Shown in pieces: positions 27,069 through 35,037 of a stretch of 51,542 nt of DNA (positions are counted from its first letter, which is position 1; each line of letters begins with the position of its first letter). A model generated the notes under the pieces. The model was given only the letters and a program-made list of their open reading frames with translations. It was not told where the DNA came from and searched no databases. The DNA lies in assembly GCA_029259845.1 (NCBI GenBank), contig JAJDEI010000151.1, forward strand, positions 1 to 51,542, given 5' to 3'. A program made the translations under genes and the position numbers. The stretch is from Planctomycetaceae bacterium. GTDB lineage: Bacteria; Planctomycetota; Planctomycetia; Planctomycetales; Planctomycetaceae.

Positions 27069-27175
27069 CTCGTTCCCAAACTCCGGTTTGGGAACACCCG
27101 TTCGCGAAACTCCGTTTCACTGACAGCCAAGCAGAACATTGCAGAAGATGTGTTCCCAAGTCACAGCTTGGGAAC
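27069..27175. repeat. 107-bp palindromic (REP-like) repeat, copy 1
   Basis: Contains three stems: GTTCCCAAAC (27072) with GTTTGGGAAC (27086-27095); GAAACTCCGTTTC in the middle; and GTTCCCAAG with CTTGGGAAC (ends 27175). The reverse complement of 30951-31057 aligns over its whole length, so the two copies are in opposite orientation. It fills most of the gap between the membrane protein gene and parA. Confidence 0.8.
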
Positions 27176-27265
27176 AAGTGACGGTGAGAAATGCGGGCTG
27201 TCCCCAACACACTCCGAGCGAGCGGGTCGCTTGCTCCATAAATACGAAACCGACCGGAGAAGACG

Positions 27266-28090
27266 ATGCGAACAATCGCTGTGATGAATCAGAAAGGCGG
27301 GGTCGGCAAGACGACCAGCAGCGTCAACATCGCCGCCGGTCTCGCCCGCCGCGACCGCCGTGTGCTGTTGATCGACCTCGATCCGCAGGCCCATGCGTCG
27401 CTGCATTTGGGGGTCGAGGAGGACGGCTCGACCGACACCATTTACCAGGTGTTCGCCGGCGCGAAGCGGCTGCGAGATATCCGGCAACTGACGTCAAACA
27501 ACCTGTGGCTCGCCGCTGCGGACCTCGATCTTGCGGCGACGGAACTGGAACTGGTCGACGCCCCGGGACGCGAGCATGTCTTGCGCAAGGCGATTGCCGA
27601 ACACTGCGAAGAGGAACCGTTCGACTACATCATTATGGATTGCCCGCCGTCGCTGGGCGTGCTGACGATCAACGCGCTGACGGCGGCGACGGAAGTCTTC
27701 ATCCCGCTGCAGCCGCACTTTCTCGCTTTGCAGGGGCTCTCGAAGCTGTTTTCGACGACGGCTCTGGTCCGCCGCCGGCTCAATCGGGAACTGCGTGTGT
27801 CGGGCGTTTTGTTGTGCCTGTACGAAACCGGCACACGGCTGGCCGCCGACGTGACCGACGACCTGCTGCACTTCCTGCAATCGAGCGATGACGACGCGCC
27901 GTGGGCCGGTGCACGCGTGTTTGAGAGCCGCGTTCGCCGCAACATCAAGCTCGCCGAGGCTCCCAGTTTCGGGCAGTCGATCTTCGACTATGCCGCCTCG
28001 TCTGCGGGGTCCCACGACTACGGGGCGCTGGTGGAGGAAGTCATCGCCGCGGAACAGGCGGGCGAACGCCCGCTTGCCGATGCGGCGTAG
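27266..28090 (+). CDS. parA: ParA/Soj-family ATPase, orphan
   Basis: 274 residues, a normal length. The deviant Walker A motif KGGVGKTT is at 10-17, with signature Lys K10. Other motifs are [16 protein letters not shown] (Walker A' region), [15 protein letters not shown] (Walker B), and a C-terminal [19 protein letters not shown] typical of ParA/Soj. The start is supported by GGAGAAG 5 nt before the ATG. No ParB gene and no obvious parS cluster is nearby; the downstream neighbour is convergent, with stop codons directly adjacent. A chromosome-segregation role would need ParB elsewhere. Positioning of other cargo (MinD/ParA-like orphan) is equally possible. Confidence 0.9.
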   Translation: MRTIAVMNQKGGVGKTTSSVNIAAGLARRDRRVLLIDLDPQAHASLHLGVEEDGSTDTIYQVFAGAKRLRDIRQLTSNNLWLAAADLDLAATELELVDAPGREHVLRKAIAEHCEEEPFDYIIMDCPPSLGVLTINALTAATEVFIPLQPHFLALQGLSKLFSTTALVRRRLNRELRVSGVLLCLYETGTRLAADVTDDLLHFLQSSDDDAPWAGARVFESRVRRNIKLAEAPSFGQSIFDYAASSAGSHDYGALVEEVIAAEQAGERPLADAA

Positions 28091-28987
28091 TCAAAACCTT
28101 GCCTTGCGCTGCGAAAGATACTCGAGGAGTGCCTTATCGAATCGCATGCTGGTGTCGAGTTCGACGAAATCGGCACCGGCGGCGCGGCATTCGTGACGGT
28201 ACTTGCTGCGGAGTTCCTCGAGGGATTCGCGGTACTCGGAGCGGATGCCGGCAGCGTCGACGAGCATGGTCTGGCCCGACTCCGGGTCTTTGAAGTCACA
28301 CATGCCGTCGAACGGGAAATGCACCTCGGCTTCGTCGAGGACGTGAAACACGATGACGTCGTGTCCCGCAAAGCGGAGCATGCGGATCGCGTCAATGACC
28401 GGCTCCGGGTCGGTGAGCAGGTCGCTGAAGAGCATCACCAGGCTCTTGTGCTTGACCATCGACGCGAACCGCCGGAGGTTCTGCGCGATCTCCGTTGGTC
28501 CCGTCGGCTGAGCCTTGGCGAGCAGGGCGAGAATGTTGGCGAGCTGCGACCGTTTGCTCTTGGCCGGCAGTGACGCCCTGATCTTCTCATCGAACGTCAC
28601 CAGTCCGACCGGGTCCTGCTGGTGCACCATCAGGTAGGCCAGTGCGGCGGCGAGGCAGACGGAGTACTCGAATTTCGTCAGCTCCTGCCGGTAGGTGTAC
28701 GCCATGCTCTCGGAGAGGTCCATCAACAGATACCCGGTGATGTTGGTCTCCGCCTGGTATTTTTTGATGTAGTACCGGTCGGTTTTGGCGTACACGAGCC
28801 AGTCGATGTTCTTGGGGTCGTCTCCCTGGGTGTAGCGGCGATGCTCGGAGAACTCGACGCTGAACCCATGAAAGGGAGAGGCGTGCAGCCCGCTGAGGAA
28901 GCCTTCCACGATGAACCGGGCCCGCAAATCGAGCCGCGACACCGTGCGAATGACTTCCGGCTTGAGATAGGATTCGGCGGAGGGCAT
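28091..28987 (-). CDS. DUF58 protein with VWA-type fold
   Basis: 298 residues. The DUF58 signature RRYTQGDDPKNIDWLVYAKT is at about 50-70, followed by a VWA-like domain with the MIDAS start LLMDLSESMAY (DxSxS) and a later VMLFSDLL. No membrane helices are seen, as in short DUF58 proteins. DUF58 proteins normally work with a MoxR AAA+ ATPase encoded directly upstream; here the mntA-hepT pair lies between them. Its ATG overlaps the hepT stop (TAATG), suggesting coupled translation. The gene ends directly against parA with no intervening base. Confidence 0.9.
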   Translation of the reverse strand: MPSAESYLKPEVIRTVSRLDLRARFIVEGFLSGLHASPFHGFSVEFSEHRRYTQGDDPKNIDWLVYAKTDRYYIKKYQAETNITGYLLMDLSESMAYTYRQELTKFEYSVCLAAALAYLMVHQQDPVGLVTFDEKIRASLPAKSKRSQLANILALLAKAQPTGPTEIAQNLRRFASMVKHKSLVMLFSDLLTDPEPVIDAIRMLRFAGHDVIVFHVLDEAEVHFPFDGMCDFKDPESGQTMLVDAAGIRSEYRESLEELRSKYRHECRAAGADFVELDTSMRFDKALLEYLSQRKARF

Positions 28988-29334
28988 TACGCGGGATCCT
29001 CATGGAGCATTGATTCCAGTTCCGCCCTGAGAATCGGAAAATCCGCGGTCAGGATCGCCCACAGGATGTCACGGTCGATGGTGTCGTATCCGTGGATGAG
29101 ACGGTTCCGGAAGGCAATGATCTCTTGCCAGGGGACAGTGGTGCGGGCGTCACGAGTTTTTGGCGAAAGACGTCTTGCCGCTTCACCAATGATCTGGCAG
29201 AGCTGGAGAAGCGCCAAATAGGTGATTCGCTCGCTGTCGAGATCGTCTCGGGTGAGCGGGGCGACGATGTTGATCGCTTCGATTGTGTGATCGAGCATGT
29301 CTTGCACCGTCGCGTCGTCGTCAGGATGCGACAT
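28987..29334 (-). CDS. hepT: HepT-type HEPN ribonuclease toxin (DUF86)
   Basis: 115 residues. An all-helical HEPN fold is indicated, with the motif RNRLIHGY at about 77-84, an exact RX4HXY match to the HepT active site; the Tyr is the residue AMPylated by MntA in characterised systems. HepT is an RNase toxin silenced by its partner. It overlaps mntA by 14 nt and its stop overlaps the DUF58 start. All known key residues are present, so the toxin looks intact. Ribosome-binding sequence is inside mntA. Confidence 0.9.
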   Translation of the reverse strand: MSHPDDDATVQDMLDHTIEAINIVAPLTRDDLDSERITYLALLQLCQIIGEAARRLSPKTRDARTTVPWQEIIAFRNRLIHGYDTIDRDILWAILTADFPILRAELESMLHEDPA

Positions 29335-29623
29335 ACAGATCCTCCGCCAGGCTGAGCACTTCGTCCCGAAAACGCGGACTCAAACACGCGGGCGTATTGA
29401 GGTCGACCGGGCGCCCCATCAATTCGGAGAGTTCTTCCTGGAGTCGAAAGAAACCGAGGCCCGGAGTCTGATCCCGTTCGAATTCGACGAGCAGATCCAG
29501 GTCGCTGTCCGGTCGGAAATCGGCACGCACGGCGGACCCGAACACGGCCAGGCGGCGGATGTGCCGGGCACGGCAGAATTTGGCCAGTTCTCTTTCCGAC
29601 ACCGGAATCGCCGGAGCAACCAT
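29321..29623 (-). CDS. mntA: MntA-type nucleotidyltransferase antitoxin
   Basis: 100 residues. The minimal nucleotidyltransferase motif GSX10DXD is complete: G29-S30, ten residues, then DLD, followed by LLVEF. In the studied HepT/MntA systems this enzyme transfers AMP to the HepT tyrosine and neutralises it. It is first in a two-gene unit and overlaps hepT by 14 nt. A possible internal promoter lies upstream. Located between moxR and the DUF58 gene on the same strand. Confidence 0.9.
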   Translation of the reverse strand: MVAPAIPVSERELAKFCRARHIRRLAVFGSAVRADFRPDSDLDLLVEFERDQTPGLGFFRLQEELSELMGRPVDLNTPACLSPRFRDEVLSLAEDLYVAS

Positions 29624-29673
29624 GTGAACCTCATGACGGTCTTGCAGATCGGCCGGACAGTCTGACGAATTTC

Positions 29674-29679
29674 ATTGTA
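29674..29679 (-). promoter_or_regulatory. Possible -10 box for mntA-hepT
   Basis: On the minus strand the sequence reads TACAAT, about 50 nt upstream of the mntA start and just after the moxR stop. No good -35 box is visible at 17-18 nt. It could let the toxin-antitoxin pair be expressed independently of moxR. Confidence 0.3.
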
Positions 29680-29696
29680 CACGAACAGCGGCCCGT

Positions 29697-30713
29697 TTAT
29701 TCGTACTTGGGCACGGCCGGTTCCGGGATCTCCTTGAGCAGCCGCTGGACGATGGCGTCGCTGTCGTAGCCTTCGGCTTGGGCCTGGAAGTTGGGAGAGA
29801 GGCGGTGCCGCAGGACGGGAATGGCGACGCGGCGGATGTCGTCGAACGAGACTGCCGGCCTGCCGGCCATCGCGGCGAGGGCGCGGGCTCCGTGAATGAG
29901 ATACTGGCCGGCGCGGGGACCGGCTCCCCAATCGACCAACTCGCGGATGAACTCCGGAGCCGACCCATCCACCGGTCGGGTGGCCCTCACCAGCCGCGCG
30001 ACGTAGTTGATCGTGAGCGGCCCGATCTCGATCATGTTGATCTGCCGCTGCAGATAGAGGATCGACTTGGCCGAGAGGACTTTGCGAACTTCGGCCCCCT
30101 GCCCGCTGGTGGTGGCGGTCAGGATCTCCTCTTCCTCCTCCAGATTCGGGTAGTCGACTTTGATGTTGAACATGAACCGGTCGAGTTGTGCCTCCGGGAG
30201 CGGGTAGGTGCCTTCCTGTTCAATCGGGTTTTGTGTGGCGATCACGAAGAACGGCTCCGGCAGGGCATACGTCGTCTGGCCGACGGTGACTTCGCGTTCC
30301 TGCATGGACTGCAACAGTGCGGCTTGTGTTTTGGGCGGGGTGCGGTTGATTTCGTCGGCGAGCAGGATGTTGGTGAACACCGGCCCCTGCACGAAGCGGA
30401 AGTCCCGGCGACCGGTATCGGTCTCTTCCAGCACGTTGGTGCCGGTGATGTCCGAGGGCATCAGGTCGGGTGTGAACTGGATGCGCTGAAACTTGACGTC
30501 CAGGATTTTGGCGATTGTGCTGACGATCAGGGTTTTCGCCAATCCCGGAACACCCACGAGCAGGCAGTGGCCGCCGGTAAAAATGGCGGAAAGGATCTGC
30601 TCGATCACGTCATCCTGTCCGACGATAACGTTGTGCAGTTCGTCGGTCATCAGTTCGCGATGCCGCTTGAACTTCTCCAGGAATTCGTCAAAGTCGCGTT
30701 GTTCGCTGGCCAA
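29697..30713 (-). CDS. MoxR-family AAA+ ATPase
   Basis: 338 residues, standard length. Walker A is GVPGLAKT (about 49-56), Walker B LLADEINR (about 116-123), followed by the MoxR signature TPPKTQAALLQSMQEREVTV and sensor region ATQNPIEQEGTYPLPEAQLD. MoxR ATPases act as chaperone-like partners of VWA/DUF58 proteins. It is the first gene of a minus-strand unit moxR, mntA, hepT, DUF58. The upstream 602-nt region holds repeats and the divergent hppA promoter. Confidence 0.95.
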   Translation of the reverse strand: MASEQRDFDEFLEKFKRHRELMTDELHNVIVGQDDVIEQILSAIFTGGHCLLVGVPGLAKTLIVSTIAKILDVKFQRIQFTPDLMPSDITGTNVLEETDTGRRDFRFVQGPVFTNILLADEINRTPPKTQAALLQSMQEREVTVGQTTYALPEPFFVIATQNPIEQEGTYPLPEAQLDRFMFNIKVDYPNLEEEEEILTATTSGQGAEVRKVLSAKSILYLQRQINMIEIGPLTINYVARLVRATRPVDGSAPEFIRELVDWGAGPRAGQYLIHGARALAAMAGRPAVSFDDIRRVAIPVLRHRLSPNFQAQAEGYDSDAIVQRLLKEIPEPAVPKYE

Positions 30714-30786
30714 GGGATGTCCTCTGGGAGAAAGTATGCCAATACCTGAAGGGTGAGCAGCGGTGCCTCACATGAGAATCTGCGCG

Positions 30787-30901
30787 GACACCCCGTGTCT
30801 CGAATCAGAAACGTCTCGAATGAGCAGCAGTTGTGCGGCAAGGAGAGGGCACAGAACACGGATCGGCGCCGGCCCCCCCGCCAAGGGAGACACCGGGTGT
30901 C
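30787..30901. repeat. Inverted repeat pair in the moxR-hppA gap
   Basis: GACACCCCGTGTCTC (30787-30801) and GAGACACCGGGTGTC (30887-30901) are inverted copies matching at 14 of 15 positions. Each arm is itself partly palindromic. It lies in the 602-nt gap between moxR and hppA, next to the 107-bp repeat. Confidence 0.6.
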
Positions 30902-30950
30902 TTTCACGATTTGTAACACTTGAGCCGTCTGACGTACGAAAGACATCACT

Positions 30951-31057
30951 GGTTCCCCAGCTCCGGCTGGGGAACACACGTCCTGCAAAGCTCTGCTGTG
31001 CCGCTCGCGAAACAGAGTTTCGCGAAATTGCGTTCCCAAACGGCGTTTGGGAACGAG
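30951..31057. repeat. 107-bp palindromic (REP-like) repeat, copy 2, inverted
   Basis: Read on the minus strand it aligns end to end with 27069-27175: CTCGTTCCCAAACGCCG, TTTGGGAAC, TTCGCGAAACTCTGTTTCGCG, GCAGAGCTTTGCAGGACGTG, then GTTCCCCAGC with GCTGGGGAAC. The last stem carries compensating changes (CCCAAG/CTTGGG in copy 1, CCCCAGC/GCTGGGG here), which suggests that the structure is maintained. Confidence 0.8.
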
Positions 31058-31212
31058 GTTGATGGCGGACTCCTTCATTCGGCGAAACAGCGACCACGAT
31101 TTTATGCCCTCCATTTTCGGAGTGTAGGGCAACCGAAAGCCCCTTGCCACGACCACCCGCTGCCGCATCTACGACAACTTACGTTTGATTCCGCCTGATC
31201 GGTTGGAACTCG

Positions 31213-31242
31213 TTGACAACAAAAACGGCACCGCACTACACT
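31213..31242 (+). promoter_or_regulatory. Sigma70-type promoter for hppA
   Basis: TTGACA at 31213-31218 and TACACT at 31237-31242, spacer 18 nt, about 75 nt before the hppA start. No other promoter-like pair of this quality was seen in the gap. Confidence 0.5.
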
Positions 31243-31315
31243 CGCCGCGACGATCGCGTCACTTTACCTCTGACTCGTCTGTCTTTTACGTCGAATCTCA
31301 ACACGTTGACCCCAA

Positions 31316-33937
31316 ATGGCGGAGCAATCATCTGGGATGGCAAATCAGTATCGTAGCTATTCTCTGTGCCCCAGAATCGGGCGGAGCGTCTTTTCTTTTC
31401 TGACAGTTGCGCTGTGGTCGGCGACGGCATGGGCCCAGGATGCCGCGGCGGCGCCTGCGGGGGAGACTGTCGGGGGCGGCATGACCGTGATCCTTTGCTG
31501 GTTTGTGGCCGCGGCCGGATCGATTATCGCCCTCGTGTTTGCCTTCAAGTTCTACAACTGGATGAAGGAACAGGACGAAGGCGATGAACGGATGGTCGAA
31601 ATCGCCGGGCACGTCCGGGCGGGAGCAAACGCCTATCTGTGGCGACAGTACCGCATCGTGTTTCTGTTCTTTGTCGTCACATCGGTTCTGTTGGCGATTG
31701 TCGCGTTTGTTTTTGGTGCCCAATCCGGCCTTGTGCCGTTCGCGTTCCTAACGGGCGGGTTCTTCTCCGGGTTGGCCGGCTGGTTCGGGATGAAGACGGC
31801 CACGTGGGCCAGCTCGCGGACAGCCCAGGCGTGCAAGCGGTCGCTCAACGCGGGCTTGCAGGTGGCGTTCCGCAGCGGTGCGGTGATGGGGCTGACCGTC
31901 GTTGGTCTGGGACTGCTCGACATTTGCCTGTGGTTCGCCGTGCTGTACTGGGTCGCGCCCAAGTTCGGACATACGTTCAGCCTGGAAGAAATCACCGTCA
32001 CCATGCTCTGTTTCGGCATGGGGGCCAGTAGTCAGGCGCTGTTTGCACGCGTGGGCGGCGGCATCTTCACGAAGGCGGCGGATGTCGGGGCGGACCTCGT
32101 CGGCAAGGTGGAAGCGGGCATTCCCGAAGACGATCCCCGCAACCCGGCAACGATTGCGGACAATGTGGGAGACAACGTGGGGGACGTCGCCGGCATGGGG
32201 GCCGACCTGTACGAATCCTACTGCGGATCGATCCTCGCCAGCGCGGCTCTGGGCGTCGCCGCCTACACCGGCCACTATCAGATGCAACTGATGATGCTCC
32301 TGCTCCCGATGGTGCTCGCCGGGGTAGGGATCGGGTTGTCAATTATGGGGATCTTCCTCGTCCGGACCGAAGAAGACGCCAACCAAAAGAGCCTATTGGA
32401 AGCGCTGGGCCGCGGTGTCAACTGCAGCAGCGTGGGCGTCGCCGTTGCCGCGTTTCTCCTGGTCACGCTCATGCTCGTCTTGCCCTCTCGAGGGATGGAC
32501 GGGTTGGCCGAAGCCGGACTGCGGCACGGCTGGGACTTGCTGGGCGTATTCGCAGCCATCGTCATCGGGCTGCTCGCCGGCTGGCTCATCGGTTGGTGGA
32601 CGGAGTACTCGACAAGTGACATTTACGCCCCGACCCGGCGAATCGCCGACCAGGCGGTCACCGGCCCGGCGACCGTGATCATCGCCGGTGTGGCGGAAGG
32701 GTTTTACAGCGTTTGGGTGCCGATCGTCGTCATCGGTGCGGCGATTATCATGGCGTTCGGAGCGTGCACGGGCTTCGCCTTCGGCGATCCGCAACTCTTT
32801 GCGATGGGCCTGTATGGCGTGGCCATCGCCGCCGTCGGCATGCTGAGCACGTTGGGGATCACGTTGGCGACTGATGCCTACGGACCGATCGCCGACAATG
32901 CGGGCGGCAATGCCGAGATGAGTGATCTCGACCCGATCGTCCGCGAACGGACCGATGCCCTCGATAGCCTGGGGAACACGACGGCCGCAACCGGCAAAGG
33001 TTTTGCCATCGGATCTGCGGCCCTCACCGCACTCGCCCTGCTGGCGGCGTATGTCGAGGAAGTCCGCGTGGGATTCGATCGTTGGGCCGCAAGGACCGAA
33101 GACGTCGCCGTGTCGGAGGGGCCGGATAACGCCAAACTCACCGTCATTCGTCGTGGCGTGCTTGCCTATCAGGGACCCGAAGATCCAAAGCCGCACGCCT
33201 GGCTCGTTTTTCCCCCGACCACCGCCAGGCAACGTGACCAACTCGATCCGTTCCTCGACGCCGCGCCGGGATCAATGTTGATCGCGAATCTGCAGGAGAT
33301 GGAGCAGGAAGGCTTCGTGGTCAACGTCCACAATGCGAAGATGCCTGATTTCGTCCGCTACTACGACGTCACCATCATGAACCCGAAAGTCCTCGTCGGC
33401 ATGTTTATGGGCGTGATGTTGGCGTTTGTGTTCTGTGCAATGACCATGAAGGCGGTCGGCCGTGCGGCCGGGGCGATGGTCGAGGAGGTGAGACGCCAGT
33501 TCCGGGAAATCGCAGGCATCATGGAAGGGACGGGCGAACCGGACTATGCGTCCTGTGTCCACATCAGCACAGTTGCCGCTCAAAGGGAGATGATCCTCCC
33601 GGCCTGTCTGGGGCTGTTCGCGCCGGTTGTTGTCGGCTTAATCCTCGGTGTGGGGGGCGTGATGGGCATGCTCGCCGGCGCGCTGACTTCTGGATTTGCC
33701 GTCGCCATCATGATGGCCAACGCGGGAGGAGCCTGGGACAACGCCAAAAAGTACATCGAGTCCGGCGCGCACGGCGGCAAGGGAACCGACGCCCACAAAG
33801 CGGCCATCGTCGGCGACACGGTCGGCGATCCCTTCAAGGACACCTCCGGCCCCAGCTTGAACATTCTCATCAAACTCATGAGCATGGTGAGCGTGGTATT
33901 CGCCGGGTTGATCGTGCAGTATGCACTGAACTTCTGA
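31316..33937 (+). CDS. hppA: Membrane-bound ion-pumping pyrophosphatase
   Basis: 873 residues, somewhat longer than typical. The pyrophosphate site signature [20 protein letters not shown] starts at about residue 256, followed by [20 protein letters not shown] second site near the C-terminus reads [20 protein letters not shown]. About 16 membrane helices are visible. [10 protein letters not shown] at 553-562 has Ala where potassium-independent enzymes have Lys, so it belongs to the K+-stimulated class; proton versus sodium pumping cannot be told. An extra N-terminal signal-like segment (about 20-42) and a loop of about 100 residues (580-686) before [11 protein letters not shown] account for the additional length. 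ATG at 31337 is an alternative start. Confidence 0.95.
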   Translation: MAEQSSGMANQYRSYSLCPRIGRSVFSFLTVALWSATAWAQDAAAAPAGETVGGGMTVILCWFVAAAGSIIALVFAFKFYNWMKEQDEGDERMVEIAGHVRAGANAYLWRQYRIVFLFFVVTSVLLAIVAFVFGAQSGLVPFAFLTGGFFSGLAGWFGMKTATWASSRTAQACKRSLNAGLQVAFRSGAVMGLTVVGLGLLDICLWFAVLYWVAPKFGHTFSLEEITVTMLCFGMGASSQALFARVGGGIFTKAADVGADLVGKVEAGIPEDDPRNPATIADNVGDNVGDVAGMGADLYESYCGSILASAALGVAAYTGHYQMQLMMLLLPMVLAGVGIGLSIMGIFLVRTEEDANQKSLLEALGRGVNCSSVGVAVAAFLLVTLMLVLPSRGMDGLAEAGLRHGWDLLGVFAAIVIGLLAGWLIGWWTEYSTSDIYAPTRRIADQAVTGPATVIIAGVAEGFYSVWVPIVVIGAAIIMAFGACTGFAFGDPQLFAMGLYGVAIAAVGMLSTLGITLATDAYGPIADNAGGNAEMSDLDPIVRERTDALDSLGNTTAATGKGFAIGSAALTALALLAAYVEEVRVGFDRWAARTEDVAVSEGPDNAKLTVIRRGVLAYQGPEDPKPHAWLVFPPTTARQRDQLDPFLDAAPGSMLIANLQEMEQEGFVVNVHNAKMPDFVRYYDVTIMNPKVLVGMFMGVMLAFVFCAMTMKAVGRAAGAMVEEVRRQFREIAGIMEGTGEPDYASCVHISTVAAQREMILPACLGLFAPVVVGLILGVGGVMGMLAGALTSGFAVAIMMANAGGAWDNAKKYIESGAHGGKGTDAHKAAIVGDTVGDPFKDTSGPSLNILIKLMSMVSVVFAGLIVQYALNF

Positions 33938-33944
33938 CAGGGCG

Positions 33945-34436
33945 TGTCCGTCGTCAGCGGTCCGTTGTCAGTGGTCGGATGATGGCCGCGTGCGAGGATG
34001 GCATGGCGAGACCGCAGTTCGAGAATCTTCGGGTGTATCAACTGCCGGAGGAGTTGGCGGACAGGATTTGGGAAGTCGTCGGTCGCTGGGACCGGTTTGC
34101 ACGGAACACGGTTGGCGGCCAGATTGTGCGGGCTGCAGACAGCATCGGGGCGAACATCGCGGAGGGAGCGGGACGCGGCTCATTTCGCAACAACAAACCG
34201 TTCGTCAGGATTGCCCGTGGTTCGCTCAACGAAACCCAGCATTTGCTGCGGCGTGCATACCAGCGTCAGTTGCTCTCATCAGAACAGACGACGGTTCTGA
34301 AGCCTCTCATTGATGAACTCGGCCCCAAACTCAACGCCTATCTTAAATCAATCGGCAAGCAGCCCAAAAAGCTGGACAACGCGACATCACCCAATGACGC
34401 CCACCACAACTGACAACGGACCACTGACCACGGACA
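33945..34436. mobile_element. 492-bp unit with terminal inverted repeats carrying an S23 gene
   Basis: Left arm 33945-33972 and right arm 34409-34436 are inverted copies matching at 26 of 28 positions, with core GGTCCGTTGTCAGT. Between them is one four-helix bundle gene and nothing else. The unit begins 7 nt after the hppA stop and ends inside the rsfS frame. No transposase is present, so if mobile it is non-autonomous. The arms consist of short GTCAGTGGTC-like repeats. Confidence 0.6.
33979..34413 (+). CDS. Four-helix bundle protein (23S rRNA intervening-sequence, S23 family)
   Basis: 144 residues from the first ATG; the ATG at 34003 ([13 protein letters not shown]) matches the usual family start better. 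Family signature: [18 protein letters not shown], then [41 protein letters not shown], and a C-terminal helix. S23 proteins are basic helical bundles first found encoded in 23S rRNA intervening sequences, and also occur as stand-alone genes; they are related to the Avd accessory protein of diversity-generating retroelements. No reverse transcriptase is present here. The last codons come from the right inverted repeat, and the stop lies inside it. It overlaps the rsfS start by 20 nt. Confidence 0.85.
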   Translation: MMAACEDGMARPQFENLRVYQLPEELADRIWEVVGRWDRFARNTVGGQIVRAADSIGANIAEGAGRGSFRNNKPFVRIARGSLNETQHLLRRAYQRQLLSSEQTTVLKPLIDELGPKLNAYLKSIGKQPKKLDNATSPNDAHHN

Positions 34437-34801
34437 ACCGCCGCAGTCTTGCCGACGCGATTTGCGCGGCCCGGGCCTGTGACGGCCTGCGGGGCGCGGA
34501 CACGCTGGTCCTCGACCTGACGGCGATCACGCCCATTTGTGATTACTTCGTGATCACCACCGCGACGAACCGCCGCCAGTTGCATGCCATCGCCGATGAG
34601 GTCCATCGCGCCCTCAAATCCGCCGGATCTCGAAGAATGGGCCGGGAAGGATACGACACCAGCACCTGGGTCGTGCAAGACTACGGCGACGTCGTGCTCC
34701 ACGTCTTCACCCCGGAAACACGCGCCCTGTACGACCTCGAAAACCTCTGGGGCGACGCCCCCCACGTCGAGTGGGAGGATCACTCCCCCTCGGACGATTA
34801 G
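34394..34801 (+). CDS. rsfS: Ribosomal silencing factor RsfS (DUF143)
   Basis: 135 residues from the ATG at 34394. Core features: LRGADTLVLDLTAITPICDYFVITTATNRRQLHAIADEV and a C-terminal WVVQDYGDVVLHVFTPETRALYDLENLW. RsfS binds ribosomal protein uL14 and blocks subunit joining under starvation. The conserved part starts at RRSLADAI; the preceding residues [11 protein letters not shown] are encoded by the right inverted repeat of the S23 unit, so the N-terminus appears to have been rewritten. No other good start is visible closer to the core. The frame also opens further upstream to 34310. Confidence 0.9.
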   Translation: MTPTTTDNGPLTTDNRRSLADAICAARACDGLRGADTLVLDLTAITPICDYFVITTATNRRQLHAIADEVHRALKSAGSRRMGREGYDTSTWVVQDYGDVVLHVFTPETRALYDLENLWGDAPHVEWEDHSPSDD

Positions 34802-35035
34802 GTTCACCGGGGAGACGCAGAGATCGCGGAGATGAACGAGGAACGACGCCCTGCTCTGGAGGAACCAACGGTTGTTGGGGTCGTTGATGTGCCGGGCGTG
34901 TTCTTTCCCATTCAAGACGTTCGCGGGGTAGCATGGCGATTAGCGGGCGCTCGGCGTTGCCTCGGGGCTAACGGGGTGATTATTCTCATGCTCCGCGCGT
35001 CCTCCGTCCCTCCGCGACTCCGCGGTGGAAAAAGC
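34802..35035. repeat. Palindromic repeat unit upstream of argS
   Basis: The 236-nt rsfS-argS gap begins CACCGGGGAGACGCAGAG and ends CTCCGCGACTCCGCGGTGG, imperfect inverted copies of one another. The interior shows no credible gene. The arm resembles the ACCGCAGAGAACGC arm at 44108. Confidence 0.5.
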
Positions 35036-35037
35036 CA

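Noticed and set aside
30763..31062. 99-codon open frame between moxR and hppA
   Set aside because: It translates the 107-bp palindromic repeat. This repeat type often produces spurious frames ending in ETEFRE-like peptides in planctomycetes.
33945..34436. Diversity-generating retroelement suggested by the Avd-related S23 protein
   Set aside because: No reverse transcriptase, template repeat or variable repeat is present nearby.
34802..35035. Short coding frame beginning ATGAACGAGGAACG in the rsfS-argS gap
   Set aside because: It lies inside an inverted-repeat unit, has no ribosome-binding site and no recognisable product.
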